Shown here: positions 49,131-57,756 of the stretch, piece by piece
Position numbering within the stretch: the stretch's first letter is position 1
Layout: each line of letters begins with the position of its first letter
Origin: Ruminococcus_G sp050944435
Lineage (GTDB): Bacteria; Bacillota; Clostridia; Lachnospirales; Lachnospiraceae
Assembly (NCBI GenBank): GCA_050944435.1
Contig: JBMNRB010000001.1
Coordinates: forward strand, 62,001 to 126,000
Direction of reading: 5' to 3'
DNA length: 64,000 bases
The notes under the pieces: model-generated
The model's input: only the letters and a program-made list of their open reading frames with translations
Told to the model about the DNA's origin: nothing
The model's database searches: none
Program-made: the position numbers and the translations under genes

Positions 49131-50030
49131 TTATACTTTCGTTTCGAGCAATTCCCGCAGATATTGTAAAAAGATTCCTGCAGCTTTGGAAAACACCTGA
49201 TATTTTTTCCAAACAATAAACCCACGGGCCTCTAACTGCGGAGAAAATGGCCGAAAACAAAGATTGCTGCCCTGGGTATTAATGAGCTTGTCATAGCACA
49301 GGGCGTATCCAAGTCCCTCATCAACCAATAGTGAAGCGTTAAAAAGCAGGTTGTAAGTGGCCACGATATGCAATTCTGATTCCTCCCGCTGAAGCCATTG
49401 ATTCAGGTATAAGTCATCCCCCTTTTGATGGGATACGATCAGAGGTTTATCCCATAGATCCTCCGGGTGGATGGTTTCTTTTTCCGATAAGGGAGAATCC
49501 TTACGCATTAAAACACCCCAGGTGTCTTTAATGGGAACAGGGATGGCCTCATATTTCTGCGAATCTATTTCTGTAAAAAGCAGCCCGAAATCAATTAGAC
49601 CCTTATCCAGATATTCCAATACATGTTCTGCGTTGCCGCTGGAAATGTTGTATCGGATATCTGGATATTTTTGCTGTAATTTCTTTGCAACTTTGGCAAA
49701 CAGACGAACGATTTCCGTTTCTCCAGTACCTATAAATACATTGCCTGCAATTGTTTCGTTTGAGCCGGTTATTTCTTCTTTGGTCCGCCGCATAAGCAAG
49801 AGCATTTCTTCTGCACGTTTGCGCAGAATCATGCCTTCTTCAGTCAAAATAACCTTGCGTGAGCCTTTAACTCCCCGGATTAAAAGCTGTTTTCCCAGTT
49901 CATCCTCCATATTTTTGAGTTGTGTGGATAAGGCCGGCTGGGAGATATGCAGGGATTCTGCCGCTGCAGTAATATTTTGTTCTCTTGCTACTGCTAAGAA
50001 GTATTCCAATACACGAAATTCCATTTCCAT
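49131..50030 (-). CDS. LysR-family regulator of the lipoprotein/ABC cluster
   Basis: A 299-residue LTTR: MEFRVLEYFLAVAREQNITA, AAESLHISQPALSTQLKNME (HTH) and LLIRGVKGSRKVILTEEG, then a binding domain starting GNVFIGTGETEIVRLFAKVA. It is divergent from the hydrolase lipoprotein gene with 137 bases between. Its own promoter (50045-50073) lies 20 bases from the ATAAGTAT box of the divergent promoter, the typical layout for LysR autoregulation and activation. It is the only regulator beside the three promoters that carry that box. Confidence 0.88.
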   Translation of the reverse strand: MEMEFRVLEYFLAVAREQNITAAAESLHISQPALSTQLKNMEDELGKQLLIRGVKGSRKVILTEEGMILRKRAEEMLLLMRRTKEEITGSNETIAGNVFIGTGETEIVRLFAKVAKKLQQKYPDIRYNISSGNAEHVLEYLDKGLIDFGLLFTEIDSQKYEAIPVPIKDTWGVLMRKDSPLSEKETIHPEDLWDKPLIVSHQKGDDLYLNQWLQREESELHIVATYNLLFNASLLVDEGLGYALCYDKLINTQGSNLCFRPFSPQLEARGFIVWKKYQVFSKAAGIFLQYLRELLETKV

Positions 50031-50044
50031 CGCCTCCTTAGGTC

Positions 50045-50073
50045 AGTATAAAGAAATATTCTATAAAAGTCAA
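50045..50073 (-). promoter_or_regulatory. Promoter of the lysR gene
   Basis: Minus strand TTGACT (50073-50068), 17 bases, TATACT (50050-50045), a near-consensus sigma-A promoter. Confidence 0.7.
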
Positions 50074-50092
50074 TTATGAAAAATAATAATGA

Positions 50093-50129
50093 ATAAGTAT
50101 TTGATATAATACCTCCTAAAAAATATACT
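50093..50129 (+). promoter_or_regulatory. Promoter with ATAAGTAT box, before the hydrolase lipoprotein
   Basis: ATAAGTAT (50093-50100) abuts TTGATA (50101-50106); TATACT follows after 17 bases (50124-50129). The surrounding sequence AAAATAATAA at 50080 is also shared with the element at 55847. Confidence 0.7.
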
Positions 50130-50167
50130 GGAATTATAAAAATGGAAGTATAAGGAGGCTTTCAAAA

Positions 50168-51307
50168 ATGAGTCATAGACGCTTGCAAAGGAACGGGATA
50201 TTCGGCCTTTCCTTTCTGCTGGGCATTACAATGCTGACGACCGGATGTGAAAGAAGGGAGAATGATCAAATGCGCAACACAGAGAACAGCAGCGCTATTC
50301 ATACTTTACCGAATACAGAAAATCTGAATTTGGTTTCCCCTGCATCAGAGATTGAGGAATTGGAAAACGGTTTTTCTGCTGTCCGCTATAACGGAGATTA
50401 TGGCTTTGATGGTTTTCTCATCGGAGGCGGCGCTGCCTCCGATGGAGAAGTTGTCCGATATCTTGCCGATAATCTTCTTTCTGATTTGAATTTTGGGGAT
50501 TTGCTGGGAGGCGTTTTCGGCTGCAGTACCATTGCGGTTCAAAGCCCGGAAGGTGACGCCTTGTTTGGACGTAATTTTGACTGGGAGAACTGCGAAGCTA
50601 TGGTTGTGGAGTCCCATCCGGAAAATGGATATGCCTCTCTTTCTACTGTAAATATGGATTTTATCACTCAAAACGTGGACGGCGGTATGGTGGGCATGGC
50701 ATTAAATCTGGATAAGGTCAAAACCCTTGCAGCTTTGTATGCCCCACTGGACGGGATGAATGAAGCCGGTCTGGCGGTGTCTGTGAATATGATTCAAGAC
50801 AGCGCTGTCATTGATCAGAACACGGATAAGCCGGATCTTACTACGACGACAGCAATCCGTCTGCTGTTGGACAAAGCCGGGAGCGTGGATGAGGCATTGG
50901 AATTGCTGGCGCAATATGACCTCCACGGTTCTATGGGGATGATGATCCATTTTGCTATAGCGGATTCCACTGGCCGCAGTGCGGCAGTGGAATATGTGTC
51001 GGACGAAATGATCGTTACGGAAGCGCCGGTATTGACAAATTTCTATCTGGCGGAAGGGGAGAAACAGGGCATTGGAACAGAACAATCTCACGAACGGTAT
51101 GACATTTTAATGAATCAGTTAGAAGAAACGCCTCAGATGGGAGCGGAAGATGTTCGGGATGCCCTGGACAGCGTCAGCAAAGATAATTTCGGGGAGTTCG
51201 AATCTACAGAATGGAGTATCGTTATGAACCTTTCCACCAGGGAGGCTCGATATTATCACCGGGAAAACTACAGTCAGAATTACACGTTCCGATTGGAATC
51301 TCGATAG
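50168..51307 (+). CDS. Lipoprotein of the choloylglycine-hydrolase/linear amide hydrolase (Ntn) superfamily
   Basis: A 379-residue protein. The signal peptide ends in lipobox MLTTGC (Cys near residue 27), so it is anchored outside the membrane. The catalytic domain has GCSTIAVQSPEGDALFGRNF with candidate nucleophile Cys and the family GRNFDW motif, then MNEAGLAVSVNMIQ and STEWSIVMNLSTREARYY. Relatives hydrolyse linear amide bonds (bile salts, penicillins, N-acyl amides) or transfer acyl groups. Here the catalytic Cys is internal (about residue 118), so self-processing would be needed if it acts as an Ntn enzyme. It is first in the LysR-linked operon with a PaaK-like ligase and an ABC exporter. 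AAGGAGG precedes the start. Confidence 0.75.
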   Translation: MSHRRLQRNGIFGLSFLLGITMLTTGCERRENDQMRNTENSSAIHTLPNTENLNLVSPASEIEELENGFSAVRYNGDYGFDGFLIGGGAASDGEVVRYLADNLLSDLNFGDLLGGVFGCSTIAVQSPEGDALFGRNFDWENCEAMVVESHPENGYASLSTVNMDFITQNVDGGMVGMALNLDKVKTLAALYAPLDGMNEAGLAVSVNMIQDSAVIDQNTDKPDLTTTTAIRLLLDKAGSVDEALELLAQYDLHGSMGMMIHFAIADSTGRSAAVEYVSDEMIVTEAPVLTNFYLAEGEKQGIGTEQSHERYDILMNQLEETPQMGAEDVRDALDSVSKDNFGEFESTEWSIVMNLSTREARYYHRENYSQNYTFRLESR

Positions 51308-51323
51308 AGAAGGAGAAGAGGAA

Positions 51324-52691
51324 ATGAACTATCTGAAAACACTGAAGGATTTGTTTGCATTTATGAAAAACATCCGTTTGCCGGAAAGGCAGATGAAAGA
51401 GCTGCAAAATCAAAAGCTTCGGACGCTGCTCCATTTCGCCTGGGAACATTCTGCATTTTACCGCCGCACCTTTGAAATGGCTGGAATTGCAGAAGAACAG
51501 CTGGAGAGCTTACCCCTTCCCGCCTTTCCCACGATGGATAAAACGATCTTGCTGGAACATTTTGACGAGCTTATCACAGTACAGGATTTACATCAGGAAG
51601 ATCTGCGAAAATTTGACGAGGAAACGGGGACGGACCGTAAGCCTTATCTGGGAAAATACCATGTGGTACATTCTTCCGGCAGTACAGGAAAACCTGGATA
51701 TTTCATTTATGATGAAGCAGCTTGGCAGGCCATGCTGCTGGGGATTATCCGGGGAGCTTTATGGAACATGACTATGCCGCAGATTTTGAAATTGCTGGCC
51801 GGAAGGCCCCGCATTATTTACATAGCCGCCACAGATGGCCGTTATGGCGGGGCTATGGCTGTGGGAGACGGCATTGACGGCGTGGGAGCAAAGCAGATGT
51901 ATCTGGATATCAAAACTCCCCTGGATGATTGGATCGACGGTGTCCGTAAGTTCAAACCTAACATCATCATCGGTTATCCGTCCGCCATTAAGATCCTGGC
52001 GGAATTAACAGCAGGGGGAAAGGTGCAGGTACAGATTAAGCGGGTAATCTCCTGTGGAGAACCTTTAAGCAGCGGACTCAGAAAATTTTTGGAAAAAAAC
52101 TTTCACTGCCCGGTCATTAATATTTATGGGGCCAGCGAGTCCCTGGCTCTTGGCGTAGAAACCGGAGTGGAAGACGGTATGCTGCTGTTTGATGATCTGA
52201 ATATCATTGAAGTGGAAAAAGGGGTCATGTACCTGACTTGCCTCTACAATTTTGCCCAGCCCCTAATCCGTTACCGCATTTCTGACCATCTGGTGCTGAA
52301 AGAGCCCATTTGGGGAAGCCCATTTACCCGTGCGGAAATTTTGCTGGGACGAAATGAGGATCTTTTATGGTTCGAGGACGGGGCAGGACACCGGGATTTT
52401 CTTCATCCGCTGGCAGTAGAAGGATTCTGTATCGAGGGACTGCTGGATTATCAGTTCCGGCAAAGTGCGCCCGATGCTTTTGAAATGTTGGCTCAAGCAG
52501 CGTCAGAAGAAAAAAAGCCGGTCATTGAGGCAGAAATGCATCGGCAGATGAAAGAAATTCTGCGAGAGAAAAATCTAAGCTATGTACAGTTTTATGTGCG
52601 TTTTGCGGATGAGATTCTTCCCAACCCGGCTACAGGGAAAAAAACACTGATTGTTTCATCAGAAAATGCAGGAATGGAGGAAGCCGGATGA
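51324..52691 (+). CDS. PaaK-like acyl-activating (adenylate-forming) enzyme
   Basis: A 455-residue protein related to phenylacetate-CoA ligase/coenzyme F390 synthetase. It has NQKLRTLLHFAWEHSAFYRR, the phosphate loop HSSGSTGKPGYF, IIIGYPSAIKILAELT, the adenine region NIYGASESLALG and RYRISDHLVLKEP. It activates a carboxylic acid as acyl-AMP and may pass it to CoA or an amine. The acyl substrate is unknown. It sits between an extracytoplasmic amide hydrolase and an ABC exporter, with 4-base overlap to the latter, which hints at making and exporting an acylated small molecule. Confidence 0.8.
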   Translation: MNYLKTLKDLFAFMKNIRLPERQMKELQNQKLRTLLHFAWEHSAFYRRTFEMAGIAEEQLESLPLPAFPTMDKTILLEHFDELITVQDLHQEDLRKFDEETGTDRKPYLGKYHVVHSSGSTGKPGYFIYDEAAWQAMLLGIIRGALWNMTMPQILKLLAGRPRIIYIAATDGRYGGAMAVGDGIDGVGAKQMYLDIKTPLDDWIDGVRKFKPNIIIGYPSAIKILAELTAGGKVQVQIKRVISCGEPLSSGLRKFLEKNFHCPVINIYGASESLALGVETGVEDGMLLFDDLNIIEVEKGVMYLTCLYNFAQPLIRYRISDHLVLKEPIWGSPFTRAEILLGRNEDLLWFEDGAGHRDFLHPLAVEGFCIEGLLDYQFRQSAPDAFEMLAQAASEEKKPVIEAEMHRQMKEILREKNLSYVQFYVRFADEILPNPATGKKTLIVSSENAGMEEAG

Positions 52692-53443
52692 AAGAAGCAT
52701 TGCTTACAGCAAAAAAAATTGTAAAAATCTATCCCGGTGCACAGGAGCCAGTGCTGAAGTCTGTCAGCACCGAAATCTATCAGGGGGATTTTACTATTAT
52801 CATGGGTCCTTCCGGCGCCGGGAAATCCAAACTGCTTTATTGCTTAAGCGGCATGGACACCATCAGCAGCGGAAAAGTGCTGTATCGGGACCAGGAACTG
52901 GGAACCATGCCGGAAAAGAAGATGGCTGCCCTGAGGGCCAGGGAATTCGGCTTTGTTTTTCAGCAGATCCATCTGGTGAGCAACTTGACTTTGTTTGAGA
53001 ACGTGGCGGCAGCCGGTTATCTGGAGAAAGGAAAGTCAGAAAAAACAGTCAGGGAACGAACAAAATCCCTGCTTGCTCAGATGCATGTGGAGAAAGCGGG
53101 AGAACGTTTGCCTTCGGAGGTTTCCGGCGGCGAAGCACAGCGGGCATCCATTGCCAGAGCCATGATCCATCGGCCCGGACTGCTTTTTGCCGATGAACCC
53201 ACCGGGGCGCTTAACAGGAAAAACAGCGAAGAGGTGCTGAATCTGCTCACTTCCTTAAATCAGGAGGGGCAAAGCATCCTTATGGTAACCCATGATGTAA
53301 AAGGGGCTATTAGGGGAACTCGCATTCTGTACCTGGAAGACGGGAAAATTCTGGATGAAATGTCTCTGCCGCCCTTTGAGATGAAAACGGCAAAAGAACG
53401 GGAAGAAAAAGTCAATGCATGGCTTACCTCCCTGTCCTGGTAA
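52688..53443 (+). CDS. ABC transporter ATPase, MacB/LolD type
   Basis: A 251-residue ATPase. Walker A is GPSGAGKSKLLYCLSG (Lys-Leu where Ser/Thr-Thr is usual after GKS), then FVFQQIHLVSNLTLFENVAA (Q-loop), signature EVSGGEAQRASIARA, Walker B GLLFADEPTGALN and switch VTHDVKGAIR. This subfamily works with FtsX-fold permeases in mechanotransmission export of lipoproteins, peptides or lipids. It overlaps the ligase gene by four bases and is followed by its permease. Confidence 0.88.
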   Translation: MKEALLTAKKIVKIYPGAQEPVLKSVSTEIYQGDFTIIMGPSGAGKSKLLYCLSGMDTISSGKVLYRDQELGTMPEKKMAALRAREFGFVFQQIHLVSNLTLFENVAAAGYLEKGKSEKTVRERTKSLLAQMHVEKAGERLPSEVSGGEAQRASIARAMIHRPGLLFADEPTGALNRKNSEEVLNLLTSLNQEGQSILMVTHDVKGAIRGTRILYLEDGKILDEMSLPPFEMKTAKEREEKVNAWLTSLSW

Positions 53444-53457
53444 GGGGGGAGCATGGC

Positions 53458-55815
53458 ATGGAAATAAAAACATTGCTGAAATCCAATCTGAAATTTCATC
53501 GGGGAACCGTGTTTGGCGTGTTTTTTCTGATTCTGTTGGTTTCTTTGTCTTTGGGAACTGTACTGACTGTGTGGCTGAATTCCAGTCGGTATGTGGAAAG
53601 TGAGATGAACCGGTTGGGCTACGGGGACATCACCGCCTGGGTATCCGGATTGCCGGAGGAAGCTTCTTTAACGGAGGAAATTTCTGCCTTGGACGAAGTG
53701 GAATCTGTCGGGGTGCAGTCCCTTATCTTTTCCGAATATGAGATCAAGGATCAGGAATCAGACAGCGAAGGCCAGTTGATTACCTATGACCCAGCAAATT
53801 ATCCCTATAAATTTTTTGAGGATGATTTATCCGGCTATCAGGCTGCTCCCGCTAAGATCACTCCGGGAGAAGTATATGTTTCTGCCTCCATGGCTTCTAT
53901 GTTTGGGATTCAGCCTGGGGATTCCATTACCTTTCCCATTGCCCGCAGCGGAGAAGATGTAACCTTTACTGTGGCGGGATTCTACGAAGACCCTTTTATG
54001 GGAAGTTCTATGATCGGGATGAAAGGCTTTTTGGTGAACGGGCAGGATCATGAGAAAATTGCCGGGATAATTAAGAATTCCGGCGCTGACAGCCTGGCTC
54101 GTGAAGGATTTATGCTGCACATTTCTCAAATTTCCGGCAGTGTCATGACTGCCGTCCAGTTCAATGCTTTTTTGAATGAAAATACCAACCTGACATACTA
54201 TGTGGAATTCATTCACAGCCGTGAAGCCGTTGCCGGCTTTATGATGACACTGCAGAATGTGTTCACCGGCTTTCTGCTGGCCTTCGTGGCGATTTTGCTT
54301 TTGACTTCCGTGGCGGTGCTCTCCCACAGTATTGGCAGTACCATCGAACAGGATTATGTAAATATGGGAATTCTCAAAACTATAGGGTTTACCAGCGGGA
54401 AACTGCGGGGGATACAGCTTTTGCAGTATCTTGTCACCACCCTATGCGGTATAGCAGCGGGAACACTTTTTTCTATCCCGGCATCCGGCCTTATTTGCCG
54501 GATGACAGTCACCACCACCGGATTGCTGATTCCGTCAGCATTGCCTGTGGGGATTTGCCTGACGGTTTTGGCTTGGATGCTTCTCTTGCTGATGGGGTTC
54601 GTTTGGTTTTGCACTGGGAAGATCCGCCGGATTTCTCCCGTGCGCGCTATCCGGGGAACATGGAAGAAATCTCAGAAAAACAAAAGGACAGCTTTCCCTA
54701 TCCAAAAGAAAGGCCTTACCTGCTGGCTTGCCCTTCGGCAGCTTCTAAGCGGCAAGCGCTGGTATATGGGGGCCTGTCTGGTGGCAGTATTGTTGGTATT
54801 TTTTGCTTCACTTACTGGGCGGGTGGATGCATGGCTGGGGCCAAACGGCGAGGGACTAATGAATGCATTTAACCCTTCCGATTTGCATATCGCTGCTCAG
54901 CCTATGGGGGAAACAACCGCCCGGGAGATAGAGCAGACCATTGAGAGTTACACATCCATTACCGATTACTATGATTTAGCCATGCCCAGCGTTTCCGTAA
55001 ACGGTGCGGACATGACTGCCAACGTGATTACGGAACCGGAACGGTTTCATCTGCTTTCAGGACAAACCTGCCGGGAGGCAGATGAAGTAGTGCTGACAGA
55101 GTTTGTAGCGGAGGATTTGGGTGTTGCAGTGGGAGAGACCGTTACTGTGTCAGGGACGCTGGGAAGCGGAGAATATGTGGTCAGCGGTATTTATCAATGT
55201 GCCAACGATATGGGAATGAATATTGGCATGAACCGGGAGGGCTATGATCTGATTGGCGAAGAATCCCCCGGCATGTGGTGCAACCACTATTTTTTGGACG
55301 ACGTATCCATTCAACAGGAGATTATGCAGGCCCTCCAGGATACTTATGGAGGTGATGTGTACCTGCATGAAAATTCATGGCCAGGGCTTGCCGGTATTCT
55401 TTCCGCTATGGATCTTTTAATGATTTTCCTGTATGCTATGGTGATTCTCTTTGTGCTGGCGGCCACGCTGCTGACAGCGGGAAAGCTTCTGCGGATCGAG
55501 AAAAAAGACCTGAGCATTTACCGGGCCATGGGTTTTTCGGTTGGAATGCTGCGGAGTTCCTTTGCCCTGCGGTTTGGGGTGACCGCCCTTACGGGCAGCA
55601 TTTTGGGGACAATTTTCAGTGCTTTTCTCACCGATCCGCTGGTGGCAGTGCTTATGAGAATGGAGGGTATCAGCAATTTTTCTTCCCAGCCGGACATCTT
55701 TGCCATAGTACTGCCGGGGGCAGCAGTGACAATTCTGTTTCTTCTGTTTGCTTATTTGGCGGCGGGAAAAATCGGGAAAACACCTCTTGCATCTTTGGCG
55801 GAAGAGGCCGGATGA
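53458..55815 (+). CDS. ABC transporter permease, FtsX/MacB fold
   Basis: A 785-residue permease. An N-terminal membrane helix (GVFFLILLVSLSLGTVLTVW) precedes a large extracytoplasmic domain (residues about 45-245). Three helices follow (FLLAFVAILLLTSVAVLSHS and later segments), then a second helix, a second external domain (about 470-630) and a final trio ending AIVLPGAAVTILFLLFAYLA. The duplicated FtsX layout is usual for Gram-positive MacB-like exporters. ATG 53458 follows AAGGGGGG. It pairs with the ATPase at 52688. Confidence 0.85.
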   Translation: MEIKTLLKSNLKFHRGTVFGVFFLILLVSLSLGTVLTVWLNSSRYVESEMNRLGYGDITAWVSGLPEEASLTEEISALDEVESVGVQSLIFSEYEIKDQESDSEGQLITYDPANYPYKFFEDDLSGYQAAPAKITPGEVYVSASMASMFGIQPGDSITFPIARSGEDVTFTVAGFYEDPFMGSSMIGMKGFLVNGQDHEKIAGIIKNSGADSLAREGFMLHISQISGSVMTAVQFNAFLNENTNLTYYVEFIHSREAVAGFMMTLQNVFTGFLLAFVAILLLTSVAVLSHSIGSTIEQDYVNMGILKTIGFTSGKLRGIQLLQYLVTTLCGIAAGTLFSIPASGLICRMTVTTTGLLIPSALPVGICLTVLAWMLLLLMGFVWFCTGKIRRISPVRAIRGTWKKSQKNKRTAFPIQKKGLTCWLALRQLLSGKRWYMGACLVAVLLVFFASLTGRVDAWLGPNGEGLMNAFNPSDLHIAAQPMGETTAREIEQTIESYTSITDYYDLAMPSVSVNGADMTANVITEPERFHLLSGQTCREADEVVLTEFVAEDLGVAVGETVTVSGTLGSGEYVVSGIYQCANDMGMNIGMNREGYDLIGEESPGMWCNHYFLDDVSIQQEIMQALQDTYGGDVYLHENSWPGLAGILSAMDLLMIFLYAMVILFVLAATLLTAGKLLRIEKKDLSIYRAMGFSVGMLRSSFALRFGVTALTGSILGTIFSAFLTDPLVAVLMRMEGISNFSSQPDIFAIVLPGAAVTILFLLFAYLAAGKIGKTPLASLAEEAG

Positions 55816-55859
55816 GTAAATGTAATTCCATTTATTTTCCTTATGGAAAATAATAAAGT

Positions 55860-55896
55860 ATAAGTATTTGATATTTAATTCTGATGGTACTAAACT
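55860..55896 (+). promoter_or_regulatory. Promoter with ATAAGTAT box, before the cyclophilin-like lipoprotein
   Basis: ATAAGTAT (55860-55867) abuts TTGATA (55868-55873); TAAACT follows after 17 bases (55891-55896). It is nearly the same as the element at 50080-50106, so a second transcription unit starts here within the cluster. Confidence 0.6.
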
Positions 55897-55941
55897 GTAG
55901 ATGCAAAGCGAAAATGAAGCAAAAGAAAAGAGGGATTTTCT

Positions 55942-55989
55942 ATGGAACAGTTTGAATCTGAAATAAATAAGGAGTTGAAAATGTCATGA
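55942..55989 (+). CDS. Possible 15-residue leader peptide overlapping the lipoprotein start
   Basis: ATG 55942, after AGAGGG, opens a 15-codon frame (MEQFESEINKELKMS) whose stop overlaps the next ATG (ATGA at 55986). It could couple translation of the lipoprotein or be accidental. No known leader peptide was recognised. Confidence 0.3.
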   Translation: MEQFESEINKELKMS

Positions 55990-56558
55990 AAAAACAGTTA
56001 ATAGGCATAGTTGGATTACTTTTGACACTCAGTATTGCAATGACAGGGTGCAGCGGTTCATCCAATGAGGCCACATCCGCAGGAAACAATGGCGCTTCTT
56101 CGTCTGGGGCAGGTGACTGGTTCAGTGCGGAAGAAGACAATATTCCCAGTTCAAATGCCGCAGAGTTGGCCGTTCAGTTTGGTGATGGCGGAGATTCCTT
56201 TGTCATGCATTTGGAGGATAACAGTACTGCGGCAGCCATTGCGGGATATGTAGGCACTGCGGATTGGCGATTGCCGGTATACAGCTATGACGAGTCCGAT
56301 GTGATGGAATATTATGATATTCCCAGTCGGTATGAGATTCCTGACAACAGTGAAACTGTAACGGAGGCTCATGCGGGCGATGTATTTTATTCCGACCCGA
56401 ACCGTATTGTGCTTTATTATCATGATGCCAAGATTAACGAACAGTACACCAGGATTGGTACATTTGATGCCACAGAGGAATTTGTGGATGCTGTAGAAAA
56501 CAATCCAGTTTTGGAAGGTTGGGGAAATCAGATTGTGGTTATCAGTGATGGAGAATAA
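55986..56558 (+). CDS. Cyclophilin-like-fold lipoprotein (1)
   Basis: A 190-residue lipoprotein: signal peptide MKKQLIGIVGLLLTLSIAMT then lipobox MTGCSG (Cys 22), then a low-complexity Ser/Asn/Gly linker. From residue 60 the domain has HLEDNSTAAAIAGYV, YDIPSRYEIPDN, AHAGDVFYSDPNRIVLYYHD and YTRIGTFDATEEF. That is the cyclophilin-like fold seen in small secreted proteins of gut Firmicutes; prolyl isomerase activity is not implied. A second such lipoprotein lies at 58391. It is the first gene after the internal promoter. Confidence 0.72.
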   Translation: MKKQLIGIVGLLLTLSIAMTGCSGSSNEATSAGNNGASSSGAGDWFSAEEDNIPSSNAAELAVQFGDGGDSFVMHLEDNSTAAAIAGYVGTADWRLPVYSYDESDVMEYYDIPSRYEIPDNSETVTEAHAGDVFYSDPNRIVLYYHDAKINEQYTRIGTFDATEEFVDAVENNPVLEGWGNQIVVISDGE

Positions 56559-56560
56559 AA

Positions 56561-56818
56561 ATGGGAGAACACAGCACAGCAAAGAGTGAGACTGCCGTCA
56601 ATCCTTATGCATATACCGTTTTACAGAACCTAAGAGATGCCGGATGCACAGATGAAATGGTAGAGAAATTTTTAGCTCTTCAGGACAGTGAAAATGAGGA
56701 ACAGCAGATCCGGTTCCTTTCCGGTCATAGAAAGCATTTGTTGGAAAAACTTCATCAGGAGGAAAAACGGATTGATTGTCTCGACTATCTCATCTATCAA
56801 ATACAGAACAAGAAATAA
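56561..56818 (+). CDS. Small helical protein of unknown function
   Basis: An 85-residue soluble, charged protein two bases after the lipoprotein stop. Sequence such as LQNLRDAGCTDEMVEKFLAL and HRKHLLEKLHQEEKRIDCLD suggests two or three amphipathic helices with coiled-coil character. No signal peptide or catalytic motif was seen. I do not recognise a family. Its tight spacing places it in the LysR-linked cluster. Confidence 0.55.
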   Translation: MGEHSTAKSETAVNPYAYTVLQNLRDAGCTDEMVEKFLALQDSENEEQQIRFLSGHRKHLLEKLHQEEKRIDCLDYLIYQIQNKK

Positions 56819-56849
56819 AAAATAATTATAAACAGTAGGAGGTTTCTAT

Positions 56850-57707
56850 ATGAGAACGATTCAGAATCAGACTTTTGATGCAGAGCGCGCCTTTTATGGC
56901 AGCAACGATATTCTAGTAAAAGATTGTTCCTTTGACGGCCCGGCCGATGGAGAGAGCGCTTTCAAAGAATGCAAAAACGTGCAGACAGTACATAACTTTT
57001 TTAACCTGCGGTATCCTTTCTGGCATGACCATGGCCTTTCTATCCGTGATTCGGAAATGACGGAGCTTTGCCGGGCAGCCTTGTGGTATTCTGACCGCAT
57101 TACCATAGAAAATACCAGGCTTCACGGCATCAAGGCCTTGCGTGAATGCGCCGATGTAAAGATGACTGGCTGTGACATTGTTTCTCCAGAGTTCGGCTGG
57201 TCCATCCGGGGGATTGAGATGGAGGAGTGTGATGTCCAAAGCGAATACTTCATGATGCGTTCTGCCCGTCTGCATTTTACGAATGTACGTATGAAAGGGA
57301 AATATTCCTTCCAGTACATAGAAGATTCGGTTTTTGACAACTGCGCTTTTGATACCAAGGATGCTTTCTGGCATGCGAAAAATATCGTCGTCCGCAACAG
57401 TATTGTGAAAGGCGAATACTTAGCCTGGTACTGTGAGAATGTCACATTTGAAAACTGTAAAATCATCGGTACACAGCCTCTGTGCTACTGCAAAGGATTG
57501 AAACTTGTAGATTGTGAAATGATTGACTGCGATTTGTCCTTTGAACGCAGTGAAGTAGAAGCTACGATTACCACACCGGTTGTAAGCATCAAAAATCCTT
57601 TGGCCAACAGCTGCATTATTGTGCCGTCTGTGGGAGAAATTATTCGGGATATTGAAGAAGGAATCGGAACCATACGGGTGCATAAAGAAGAGGGCGCTTG
57701 TGCATAA
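56850..57707 (+). CDS. DUF3737 right-handed beta-helix protein
   Basis: A 285-residue protein built of about ten short repeats ending in D/N-C-x-hydrophobic turns, for example VKDCSFDGPADGESAFKECK, LRYPFWHDHGLSIRDSEMTE, WSIRGIEMEECDVQSEYFMM and LAWYCENVTFENCKIIGTQP. This matches the DUF3737 family and implies a parallel beta-helix. No signal peptide is seen, so it is cytoplasmic. The function is unknown; beta-helices often bind polysaccharides or act as hydrolases. AGGAGG precedes the start. Confidence 0.8.
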   Translation: MRTIQNQTFDAERAFYGSNDILVKDCSFDGPADGESAFKECKNVQTVHNFFNLRYPFWHDHGLSIRDSEMTELCRAALWYSDRITIENTRLHGIKALRECADVKMTGCDIVSPEFGWSIRGIEMEECDVQSEYFMMRSARLHFTNVRMKGKYSFQYIEDSVFDNCAFDTKDAFWHAKNIVVRNSIVKGEYLAWYCENVTFENCKIIGTQPLCYCKGLKLVDCEMIDCDLSFERSEVEATITTPVVSIKNPLANSCIIVPSVGEIIRDIEEGIGTIRVHKEEGACA

Positions 57708-57714
57708 GGATGCA

Positions 57715-57742
57715 GGGGGAACCTCATGGTTTTCCCTTTTTT
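57715..57742 (+). terminator. Weak terminator after DUF3737 gene
   Basis: GGGGGAACC (57715-57723) pairs imperfectly with GGTTTTCCC (57728-57736), then TTTTTT. It may cause partial termination before the LysE gene. Confidence 0.5.
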
Positions 57743-57756
57743 GAATGGAGGATGGT

